This document shows, piece by piece, positions 7,207-13,099 of a stretch of 16,803 nucleotides of DNA (position 1 is its first letter; each line of letters opens with the position of its first letter). The stretch is from AWTP1-18 sp036518635 (GTDB lineage Bacteria; Pseudomonadota; Gammaproteobacteria; Burkholderiales; Rhodocyclaceae). The stretch is from assembly GCA_036518635.1 (NCBI GenBank), contig DATDMT010000187.1:1-16803 (forward strand), given 5' to 3'. A program made the translations under genes and the position numbers. The notes under the pieces are model-generated. The model was not told the origin of the DNA and searched no databases. It saw only the letters and a list, made by a program, of their open reading frames with translations.

Positions 7207-7593
7207 ATGAAGACACTGCGCAATGTGATCGTGACGGTGCTGATCGGCGCGCTGGCGGGCTGCGCCGGCGGGGTCAAAGTGTTTGAGAGCAAGGCCGGCC
7301 AGGCCTTGTCCGCCGGCATCGAGGACTACAACGAAGGCCGCTACGCGGAGGCGGTGAAGACCCTGCAAAGCGCGCTGGATCAGGGACTGGGAGTGAGCGA
7401 TCAGGTCAAGGCGCACAAGTACCTGGCCTTCACCCATTGCGTCAGCGGCAAGGAGCGGCTCTGCCGCGATGAGTTCAAGAAGGCGCTGGAAATCAACCCG
7501 AACCTGGAGCTGGAGCCGGCCGAGGCCGGCCATCCGATCTGGGGGCCAGTGTTCCGCGCGGCCAAGGGCAAGAAGCCGGACGCGAAGAAATGA
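7207..7593 (+). CDS. TPR-type lipoprotein resembling TssQ (T6SS-associated)
   Basis: The ATG at 7207 was chosen over an upstream in-frame ATG (7156) because GGGAG lies 7 nt before it and the product then starts with a lipoprotein signal: MKTLRNVIVTVLIGALAGC, lipobox LAGC with C19 as the lipidation site. Residue 20 is Ala, so outer-membrane sorting is expected. The 128-residue protein has a TPR-like body (YNEGRYAEAVKTLQSAL, then KYLAFTHCVSGKERLCRDEF and KKALEINPNLEL) and ends AEAGHPIWGPVFRAAKGKK. The paired Cys and the AEAGHP.WGPVF ending recall the TssQ family of type VI secretion-associated lipoproteins; this is from memory of the family. No T6SS structural gene is in the window, so a role with the neighbouring cyclase and kinase is equally possible. 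Confidence 0.7.
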   Translation: MKTLRNVIVTVLIGALAGCAGGVKVFESKAGQALSAGIEDYNEGRYAEAVKTLQSALDQGLGVSDQVKAHKYLAFTHCVSGKERLCRDEFKKALEINPNLELEPAEAGHPIWGPVFRAAKGKKPDAKK

Positions 7594-7634
7594 AGCCTGC
7601 GCTGGCTGCATCGGCGTTGCATTGCCGCTGACGG

Positions 7635-8903
7635 ATGACGTCGATGGGAACGCAGCAATTCGGCCGCTATGAAATCCTCGCCGAACTCGGCCGTGGCGCG
7701 ATGGGGGTCGTGTACAAGGCGGCCGACCCGGTGCTGAACCGCATCGTCGCGATCAAGACCATCAATCTGGCCCTCGATCCCGACGAGCGCGACGACTACG
7801 AAGCGCGCTTCCAGCAGGAGGCCAAGGCCGCCGGCTCCCTCAGCCATCCGGCCATCGTCACGGTCTACGACCTGGGCCGCAGCGGCGACCTCGCCTATAT
7901 GGCGATGGAATTTCTCGACGGCCGCGAGCTGCGCGAGCTGATCGATGCGGCGCAGCGCCTGCCGGTGCGGCAGGCGGTGGCCATCGCCGCCCAGGTGGCG
8001 GCCGCGCTGGCCTACGCCCACCGCCACGGCATCGTGCACCGGGACATCAAGCCGGCCAACATCATGGTGCTGCAGGACGGCGCGGTGAAGATCACCGACT
8101 TCGGCATCGCCCGCATGCGCGTCTCGGAGGTCAAGACCCAGACCGGGATGCGTCTCGGCTCGCCCAAGTACATGTCGCCGGAGCAGGTGGTGGGGCAGCG
8201 CGTGGACCATCGCGCGGACATTTTCTCCCTGGGCGTGGTGCTCTACGAAATGCTCTGTGGCCAGGCGCCCTTCGGCGGCAACAGTCTGGAGACGCTGATG
8301 TACCAGACGGTGCATAGCGTCCCGCCGCCGCCCAGCCGGATCAACCCGGACGTGCCGCAGATGCTCGACCTGATTCTCGCCAAGATGCTGGAAAAGCGTC
8401 CCGAGGATCGCTACCAGGATGCGGCGGAGCTGGCCGAGGATTTGCGCCAGTGCGAGCAGCAGTACGGTTTGGCGTTGACGGCGCCGGCTGCCGCAAGCGG
8501 GCTGCATGAACTGCCGCCGGGCCTGCGGGCGGCGGGGGAGCCGACTGTGGCGCTGGCGCCGGCGGCCCGTTCGCGCAGCGCCGACGCTGCGGCCGACGCC
8601 ACCGATGGCGGCACCCTGGGCCTGTCGACGGTCATCGATTCCTTCTCGGCGACCCAGCGGCTGGCCAAGGAGGTCGGCATGAGCCGTGAGTTCGACGAGT
8701 ATTCGGCCACCGTCCGCTTGGCGCGTCTGGCGCCCGCACCCGTAGCCGTAGCTGCACCCGCATCTGTGGCTGCAACGCCCTCTACACCGCCCGCCGCCGC
8801 GGTCGCCGGCGCTGCGGCGGGTTTGCAGCCGCGGGAGAAGCTGTTGGCCGGCGCGATCCTGCTTGCGGCGCTGGCCATCGCCGGCCTGATTGCGTTTATC
8901 TAG
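7635..8903 (+). CDS. Tail-anchored Ser/Thr protein kinase (PknB-like)
   Basis: The 422-residue protein has a complete Hanks-type kinase domain (about 12-275): glycine loop GRGAMGVVY (19-27), ATP-binding K41, helix-C E62, catalytic loop HRDIKPAN with D137 and N142, DFG with D155, and activation segment ending GSPKYMSPEQ (175-184). All catalytic residues are present, so it should be active. A 120-residue Ala/Pro/Thr-rich linker follows, then a single C-terminal helix (about 400-422) that ends the protein: it is tail-anchored, with no periplasmic sensor domain. Two possible phospho-acceptor Thr motifs (STVIDSFSATQRL, EYSATVRL) lie in the linker. The start could be the ATG at 7635 or 7644. It is 41 nt behind the lipoprotein gene, and its stop overlaps that of the convergent DUF190 gene. 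Confidence 0.92.
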   Translation: MTSMGTQQFGRYEILAELGRGAMGVVYKAADPVLNRIVAIKTINLALDPDERDDYEARFQQEAKAAGSLSHPAIVTVYDLGRSGDLAYMAMEFLDGRELRELIDAAQRLPVRQAVAIAAQVAAALAYAHRHGIVHRDIKPANIMVLQDGAVKITDFGIARMRVSEVKTQTGMRLGSPKYMSPEQVVGQRVDHRADIFSLGVVLYEMLCGQAPFGGNSLETLMYQTVHSVPPPPSRINPDVPQMLDLILAKMLEKRPEDRYQDAAELAEDLRQCEQQYGLALTAPAAASGLHELPPGLRAAGEPTVALAPAARSRSADAAADATDGGTLGLSTVIDSFSATQRLAKEVGMSREFDEYSATVRLARLAPAPVAVAAPASVAATPSTPPAAAVAGAAAGLQPREKLLAGAILLAALAIAGLIAFI

Positions 8904-9223
8904 GACGCGGTTTCGCCCAGGGTGCCGAACTCCACCGGCGTCCTGACGTAGAACAAGTGCACACCCTCCGCCGTCAGGCGCTCGAACAGGCGTTCCGCAT
9001 CGGCTTCGCTGGCGACCATGTGCACTTCCTGCGGCTGGTCGGCGAGTTCGAAGAAATGCGCCGAGTGCATCCGCCGATGCAGGCCAAAGCCCTCGCTGCC
9101 GGCCACCAGGGTGGCGCCGGGCAGGCCCAGCTCGCGCGCCAGTTGCACCAGCCAGTCGCCCAAGGGGTGGCCCTGGTGGCGTTTGTCCTGCTGGGTAAAG
9201 AAGGTGATCTGGTAGCCCTTCAT
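8900..9223 (-). CDS. DUF190-family protein
   Basis: The ATG at 9223 was chosen because AAGGAG lies 6 nt upstream (9230-9235 on the complement); a longer frame from 9256 adds 11 residues without such a site. The 107-residue product starts MKGYQITFFTQQDKRHQGHP, then LVQLARELGLPGATLVAGSEGFG and HSAHFFELADQPQEVHMVAS. This is the DUF190 pattern, a small ferredoxin-like/GlnB-like fold. Family members are frequently encoded beside crcB, as here (148 nt downstream of it), and are presumed to assist or regulate fluoride export. Its last four bases overlap the kinase stop on the opposite strand. Confidence 0.85.
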   Translation of the reverse strand: MKGYQITFFTQQDKRHQGHPLGDWLVQLARELGLPGATLVAGSEGFGLHRRMHSAHFFELADQPQEVHMVASEADAERLFERLTAEGVHLFYVRTPVEFGTLGETAS

Positions 9224-9295
9224 GTTTCGCTCCTTAGCGTGAAAGAGTTCGAACAACGCGCCCCGTGATATCGAGCGCAGCGAGCTGATTAATAG

Positions 9296-9315
9296 CCTCC
9301 ACCGTGAGGGGGAGG
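9296..9315 (-). repeat. Hairpin downstream of crcB, REP-like
   Basis: CCTCCACC (9296-9303) and GGGGGAGG (9308-9315) form an 8-bp stem with one A.G mismatch and a GTGA loop. It is continued on the right by GGGAGGGGGCGGG. This C/T-rich and G/A-rich palindrome style resembles extragenic repeats found in many proteobacteria, but only one copy is in the window. Read with crcB it could also serve as a 3'-end structure. Confidence 0.4.
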
Positions 9316-9371
9316 ATGGGAGGGGGCGGGCGTTGGTGCCGTGTGGCGGGTGCTCACGGAAAGCCTGCGCG

Positions 9372-9755
9372 TTAGGAAATTTTCAGCCACTGCCAGGAGG
9401 CCAGGCCGGCCAGGGTCATCAGCAGCGAGCCGCTGACGTGGATGGCGATGGTGCCCAGGGCCCAGCCCAGGCGGCCGCCCTGCAGCAGGGTGACGACCTC
9501 GGCGGAGAAGGTGGAGAAGGTGGTCAGGCCGCCACAAAATCCGGTGATGATCAGCAGCCGCCATTCCGGCGCAATATCCGGCGCCTGGGCGAAATAGGCG
9601 ATGGCCAGACCGATGATGTAGCCGCCGATCAGGTTGGCGCTGAGGGTGCCGAGGGGCACGGTGGGGAAGATACTGTTGAATTGATTGCCGAGAACCCAGC
9701 GCAGCAGGGCGCCGACGGCGGAGCCGAGCGAAATGGCAACGACGGGTTTCCACAT
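9372..9755 (-). CDS. crcB: Fluoride ion channel CrcB/Fluc
   Basis: The 127-residue protein has the four hydrophobic helices and all main motifs of the Fluc family, dual-topology dimers that export fluoride down its gradient across the inner membrane. Visible are GSAVGALLRW (R19), PLGTLSANLIGG (N41, an essential pore Asn in the family) and GFCGGLTTFSTFSAE (TTFSTF at 78-83, forming the Phe-box and the central sodium site). Length is typical. The ATG at 9755 follows a modest AGGG ribosome site. I looked upstream for a fluoride riboswitch and found none. The DUF190 gene follows in the same direction. Confidence 0.95.
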   Translation of the reverse strand: MWKPVVAISLGSAVGALLRWVLGNQFNSIFPTVPLGTLSANLIGGYIIGLAIAYFAQAPDIAPEWRLLIITGFCGGLTTFSTFSAEVVTLLQGGRLGWALGTIAIHVSGSLLMTLAGLASWQWLKIS

Positions 9756-9803
9756 AGAACTGCCCTGTTATTTATTGGTACTAAGACTGGCGCCAAGGCC
9801 TGA

Positions 9804-9819
9804 TGCTCGTTGCCGAGCA
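9804..9819 (-). other. Hairpin with GCAA tetraloop between the fusA2-type gene and crcB
   Basis: On the minus strand TGCTCG-GCAA-CGAGCA is a perfect 6-bp stem with a GNRA tetraloop, flanked by a further complementary GGCC pair. It lies about 56 nt after the EF-G-like stop and about 48 nt before the crcB ATG. No T-run follows, so it may be an mRNA structural element rather than a terminator. Confidence 0.35.
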
Positions 9820-9875
9820 CGGCCCGCTGCGAGGGGATTTTGCCACAGGGGAGCGGGCGGCCTTGGGGGGCGGCG

Positions 9876-11927
9876 CTATTCCTCTTCCTCGTGGGGCCTG
9901 AAGGCCTCGCTGAGCTTCTTCTGGGTCTGCGGCGGCACCGCCGCGTAGCGCGCCAGATCGATGGTGTAGCTGCCCTTGCCGGCGGTGAGCGACTTCAGCC
10001 GAGAGGCGTAGTCGGCAATTTCGGCCAGCGGCACTTCGCCATTCACCGCCACGCTGCCGTGGCCCCGTGGCTGGGTGCCGGTGACATGGCCGCGGCGGCT
10101 CGCCAGATCGCCGGCGATATCGCCCATGGCGGCCTCCGGCACCACCACCTCGATGGCGACGATGGGTTCGAGCACGATCGGGCTGGCGGCGCGGATCGCC
10201 GTCGCCATCGCCTTGCGCCCAGCGCTGAAGAAGGCCACGTCCTTGCCGTCCACCGAATGGGTCTTGCCGTCATAGACGATGGCGCGCAGGTCCACCACCG
10301 GGAAGCCGGCGGCGACGCCGTCGGCCAGGGCCTGGCGCACGCCCTTTTCCACCGAGGCCATGAACACCCCGGGGATCGCGCCGCCCTTGACGTGATCGAC
10401 GAACTCGAAGCCGGCGCCGCGCGCCAACGGCTCGATGCGCAGGAACACCTCGCCGAACTGGCCGGCGCCGCCGGACTGCTTCTTGTGCCGGTGGTGGCCT
10501 TCGGCCGCGGCCGTCACCGTCTCGCGGTAGGGAATCAGCGGCGGTTTGCTGTCCAGCTCCAGCTTGTACTGGCTGGCGAGTTTTTCCAGCTTGTAGCGCA
10601 GATGCATTTCGCCGAGGCCGCGGATCACCGTCTCGTGGCTGGTGGGGTGGCGCTCGACGACGAAGCAGGGGTCTTCCAGGGCCAGCTTCTTCAGCGTATC
10701 GAACAGGCGCTGCTCGTCGCCCTTGCGCTTGGTCTCGACCGCCAGGCCCTGCATCGGCTGCGGGAACTCCAGCGGCTTGAGGTGGATGTGGTCCTCGTCG
10801 TGGGAGTCGTGCAGCACGCTGTCGAATTCGATTTCCTCGACCTTGGCGATGGCGCCCAGGTCCCCCGGCAGCAGCGCGTCCACCTCGACGTAATCCTTGC
10901 CCTGTAGCTGGTAGAGATGGCCGACCTTGAAGGGCTTGCGGCCGTCGCCGACGAAGAGCTGGCTGTCGCGGCGCACGGTGCCCTGGTGCACACGGAACAC
11001 GGCGACGTTGCCCAGATAGGGATCGGCCACCATCTTGAACACATGGGCCAGCACGTGGCGCGTTGGGTCGGGCAGCGCGGCGAAGCTCTCGCCGGCACTG
11101 CCCGGTTCGCCGCGGTAGAAGGGTGGCGGGTTGCCCTCCAGCGGGCTGGGCGCCAGCGTGGCGAGCACATGCAGCAGTTGCGGAATGCCGGCGCCGCTGC
11201 GCGCCGAGACGAACAGGATCGGCACCAGATGGCCCTCGCGCAGGGCCTTCTCGAAGGGGGCGTGGAGTTCGCCGACGCTGGGATCGACGCCGTCCTCCAG
11301 GTAGCGGGCGAGCAGGCTTTCATCCTCTTCCACCAACTGGTCGATCAGCGCGCGGTGGGCGGCCTGCACCGAATCGAAGTCGGCGTCGCCGCTGTCGTGC
11401 TCCAGCACCTCCACCACCTCGCTGCGGTCGTGGGACGGCAGGTCGAGCAGCATGCACTGCTTGCCGAAGCGCTCGCGCAACTCTGCCACCAAGCCGGGCA
11501 GGTCGCCGTTGCCGACGTCGATCTTGTTCACCACGATCATTCGAGCCAGGCCGCGGGCGGCGGCGGCCCGCATCATCCGCTCGGTAGCCAGCTCGATGCC
11601 GGTCTGGGCGTTCACCACCGCCACCGCGGTATCGACGCCAGCCAAGGCTGCCAGCGTCGGGCCGGAGAAATCTGGATAGCCCGGGGTGTCGATCAGATGG
11701 AGATGCACATCCTCCCAGGCGAAATTCACCAGGGCCGAGTTGAGCGAATGGCCGGCGGCTTTTTCCTGGGCATCGAAATCGCAGACCGTGTTGCCCTTTT
11801 CCACCGCACCCTTGGCGGTGATGGCTCCGGCCGCATACAGCAGCGCCTCGGTCAGCGTGGTCTTGCCCGCCCCGCCGTGACCGACCAGGGCAATGCTGCG
11901 GATAGATTCGGTGGTGTAGCGTGCCAT
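9876..11927 (-). CDS. fusA2: EF-G-like translational GTPase (FusA2/EF-G II type)
   Basis: The 683-residue protein has EF-G architecture: a GTPase domain with G1 GHGGAGKT (16-23), G3 DTPGYPDF (80-87) and G4 NKID (134-137), then domains II-V. Domain IV and V features include GGAIPGVFMASVEKGVRQAL and PIVLEPIVAIEVVVPEAAMGDI. It ends in Glu-rich EEEE. It differs from canonical EF-G: G1 is not GHIDAGKT, the switch I RGITI is replaced by AGHSL, and the catalytic His of DTPGHVDF is Tyr84. These match the EF-G-like paralogue group rather than the main elongation factor, so a specialised role on ribosomes is expected. GGAGG lies 5 nt before the ATG, and a promoter is seen at 11957-11984. Confidence 0.9.
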   Translation of the reverse strand: MARYTTESIRSIALVGHGGAGKTTLTEALLYAAGAITAKGAVEKGNTVCDFDAQEKAAGHSLNSALVNFAWEDVHLHLIDTPGYPDFSGPTLAALAGVDTAVAVVNAQTGIELATERMMRAAAARGLARMIVVNKIDVGNGDLPGLVAELRERFGKQCMLLDLPSHDRSEVVEVLEHDSGDADFDSVQAAHRALIDQLVEEDESLLARYLEDGVDPSVGELHAPFEKALREGHLVPILFVSARSGAGIPQLLHVLATLAPSPLEGNPPPFYRGEPGSAGESFAALPDPTRHVLAHVFKMVADPYLGNVAVFRVHQGTVRRDSQLFVGDGRKPFKVGHLYQLQGKDYVEVDALLPGDLGAIAKVEEIEFDSVLHDSHDEDHIHLKPLEFPQPMQGLAVETKRKGDEQRLFDTLKKLALEDPCFVVERHPTSHETVIRGLGEMHLRYKLEKLASQYKLELDSKPPLIPYRETVTAAAEGHHRHKKQSGGAGQFGEVFLRIEPLARGAGFEFVDHVKGGAIPGVFMASVEKGVRQALADGVAAGFPVVDLRAIVYDGKTHSVDGKDVAFFSAGRKAMATAIRAASPIVLEPIVAIEVVVPEAAMGDIAGDLASRRGHVTGTQPRGHGSVAVNGEVPLAEIADYASRLKSLTAGKGSYTIDLARYAAVPPQTQKKLSEAFRPHEEEE

Positions 11928-11956
11928 GGCGTCCTCCCCTTATCGCGTTTTTGAAA

Positions 11957-11984
11957 ACTATACGCTTCTGGGTTGTTTCGCCAA
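11957..11984 (-). promoter_or_regulatory. Sigma-70-type promoter of the EF-G-like gene
   Basis: On the minus strand TTGGCG (complement of 11979-11984) and TATAGT (complement of 11957-11962) are 16 nt apart. The -10 differs from consensus at one base. It lies 30 nt before the ATG, which implies a short leader containing the GGGGAGG ribosome site. Confidence 0.6.
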
Positions 11985-12064
11985 GGGACCACGTGGTTTA
12001 GGCCTGCCATCCTTGTTGAAGGCAGCTAACCGGCGCTCCTTCTGAACCCGAATTTTCGTCTGAT

Positions 12065-12275
12065 ACCGGCACTAAGCTGCCGCTTGATGTTGCCAGCCCA
12101 TACGCATACTGGCAGGATGCCAACATGAAAAAAGTTATCCCATGGGTGGGTGGCGGTATTGGGGGGCTAGGTATGTCACTCCTTGTAAATGGCAGCGTGG
12201 TTGCAGGTCTAGTCCTTGTTGTACTCGGCGTTCTGATGATTGTTGTACCAACAAAGTCCTAAACCGGCACCAAGC
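12065..12275 (+). repeat. Imperfect 13-mer direct repeat bracketing the small 12125 gene
   Basis: ACCGGCACTAAGC (12065-12077) and ACCGGCACCAAGC (12263-12275) differ at one base. The second copy begins immediately after the stop codon of the 45-residue gene and the first lies 47 nt before its start. An inverted pair GGCAGCT (12021-12027) / AGCTGCC (12075-12081) overlaps the first copy. These may be boundaries of an acquired unit or chance matches. Confidence 0.35.
12125..12262 (+). CDS. Small single-helix membrane protein, 45 aa
   Basis: An ATG at 12125 opens 45 codons: MKKVIPWVGGGIGGLGMSLL, then a hydrophobic run VVAGLVLVVLGVLMIVV and a PTKS tail. A weak AGGA lies 8 nt upstream. The Lys-Lys start, Gly-rich first half and single helix suggest a small inner-membrane protein. 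Codons often end in A or T (GTT, ATT, CTA, CTT), unlike the G/C-ending codons of flanking genes, which argues both that it is read and that it came from elsewhere. No family is recognised; small membrane proteins of this kind include toxin-type peptides, but nothing here shows that. Confidence 0.5.
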   Translation: MKKVIPWVGGGIGGLGMSLLVNGSVVAGLVLVVLGVLMIVVPTKS

Positions 12276-12377
12276 GGTCATCCGTTAAAGCGCCAGATAG
12301 GCGACATTGGATGCGTTGTTATTCCATTTGTATTAACGCAAAATGCTGCAACGAGTCGAAACTGGTGAGTGTGGTTT

Positions 12378-12902
12378 ATGCAAAATGACAAGTCGAGTTC
12401 TTGTGCAACGTGGAAACTACAATTGCTCTTTGGACTTGGCTTTTCTCTTCTCGCGGCCGCAATATTGTTCGCGTGGAAACTTGACGTTCCTGATCGTGCG
12501 GACCTTATAGAAGTTTCTGGCAAGGTCGCAGAAGTCTCTGTAAGCAAGTTGGCTGGCAAATATCCCGCTAGGCTCGTAAACATCTACTTAAATGAAGGGC
12601 AGCGTTCCTATCGGCTGACGCAAGACGATGATGCAGGGCTGGGTTACTACCTGCTTTGTACTTTAGGAAGGGGCGATGAGATACACGCTTTGGTAAAAAC
12701 TGACGCGCTTGGGCGAGGCCAGTACTGGGTTTGGCAAATCTCCAAAGAGAATGGAAGCGTGCTCACTTATGACCAAATGCTAGCGTACCGTGTTCACGGA
12801 GTGGATTCTCATCGCACTTTCGGATTAATTTTTGCTGCCATTGCAGGTTTTCTAACCATACTTGGTGCCGTCGGGTGGTATCGCAATATAGGCGACCAAT
12901 AA
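12378..12902 (+). CDS. Hypothetical protein with two membrane helices, AT-richer
   Basis: The ATG at 12378 (GGTGAG 8 nt upstream) gives 174 residues; an in-frame GTG at 12369 is less likely. Helices lie at about 14-33 (LQLLFGLGFSLLAAAILFAW) and about 147-167 (FGLIFAAIAGFLTILGAVGW). Between them is a domain of some 110 residues (DLIEVSGKVAEVSVSK, ARLVNIYLNEGQRSYRLTQDD, YYLLCTLGRGDEIHALVKTD) that looks like a small OB-type or beta-rich fold outside the membrane. This resembles DUF3592-style and other small bacterial two-helix proteins, but I do not assign a family. Codon use is clearly more A/T-rich than in neighbouring genes, a sign of horizontal acquisition. Confidence 0.65.
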   Translation: MQNDKSSSCATWKLQLLFGLGFSLLAAAILFAWKLDVPDRADLIEVSGKVAEVSVSKLAGKYPARLVNIYLNEGQRSYRLTQDDDAGLGYYLLCTLGRGDEIHALVKTDALGRGQYWVWQISKENGSVLTYDQMLAYRVHGVDSHRTFGLIFAAIAGFLTILGAVGWYRNIGDQ

Positions 12903-13028
12903 TAGGTTGCCTGGTGAATGACCGTCTTCTTGGAAGAGACCGGCTGCTCAGGGTCGGCTTCGGCCAGTGAATAGCGCTAATTCGGACGACTAAGCCGGGC
13001 CATCCCCGCATCTATGGCCTGGTGAAAG

Positions 13029-13091
13029 TTAGGCCGACTCCCGCGGCCGCATGAAATCAGTATTCGGCCTGCCCTCTGAGCTTCCTGCTGC
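13029..13091 (-). pseudogene. Vestigial copy of the hemF 3' end
   Basis: Read on the minus strand, these 63 nt encode AAGSSEGRPNTDFMRPRESA and a stop. They align without any gap with the last 20 codons of the intact HemF (14389-14451), AAGSAEEKLYTDFLRPRDWL and stop. I count 45 of 63 identical bases and 11 of 20 identical residues, with conserved TDF.RPR. No start or upstream hemF homology precedes it: the copy begins 8 bases after the ATP-grasp stop codon. It is therefore a fragment of a second, diverged hemF terminus. The 88-codon frame containing it is otherwise antiparallel shadow of the ATP-grasp gene. Confidence 0.7.
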
Positions 13092-13099
13092 GATAGGCG

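Noticed and set aside
9756..9875. Fluoride riboswitch upstream of crcB
   Set aside because: A CTGATG string is visible but on the wrong strand; the coding strand lacks the GGNGATG core and pseudoknot layout.
9810..11954. Two long plus-strand frames opposite the EF-G-like gene
   Set aside because: The minus-strand EF-G-like protein has motifs along its full length; these frames lack any recognisable domain.
12240..12310. Integron attC-like site after the 45-residue gene
   Set aside because: CCTAAAC and GTTAAAG look similar to core sites but do not fit RYYYAAC / GTTRRRY and are not complementary; no integrase is present.
12909..13026. 10-mer direct repeat GCCTGGTGAA (12909-12918 and 13017-13026)
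   Set aside because: Too short to distinguish from chance; no further matching sequence around the copies.
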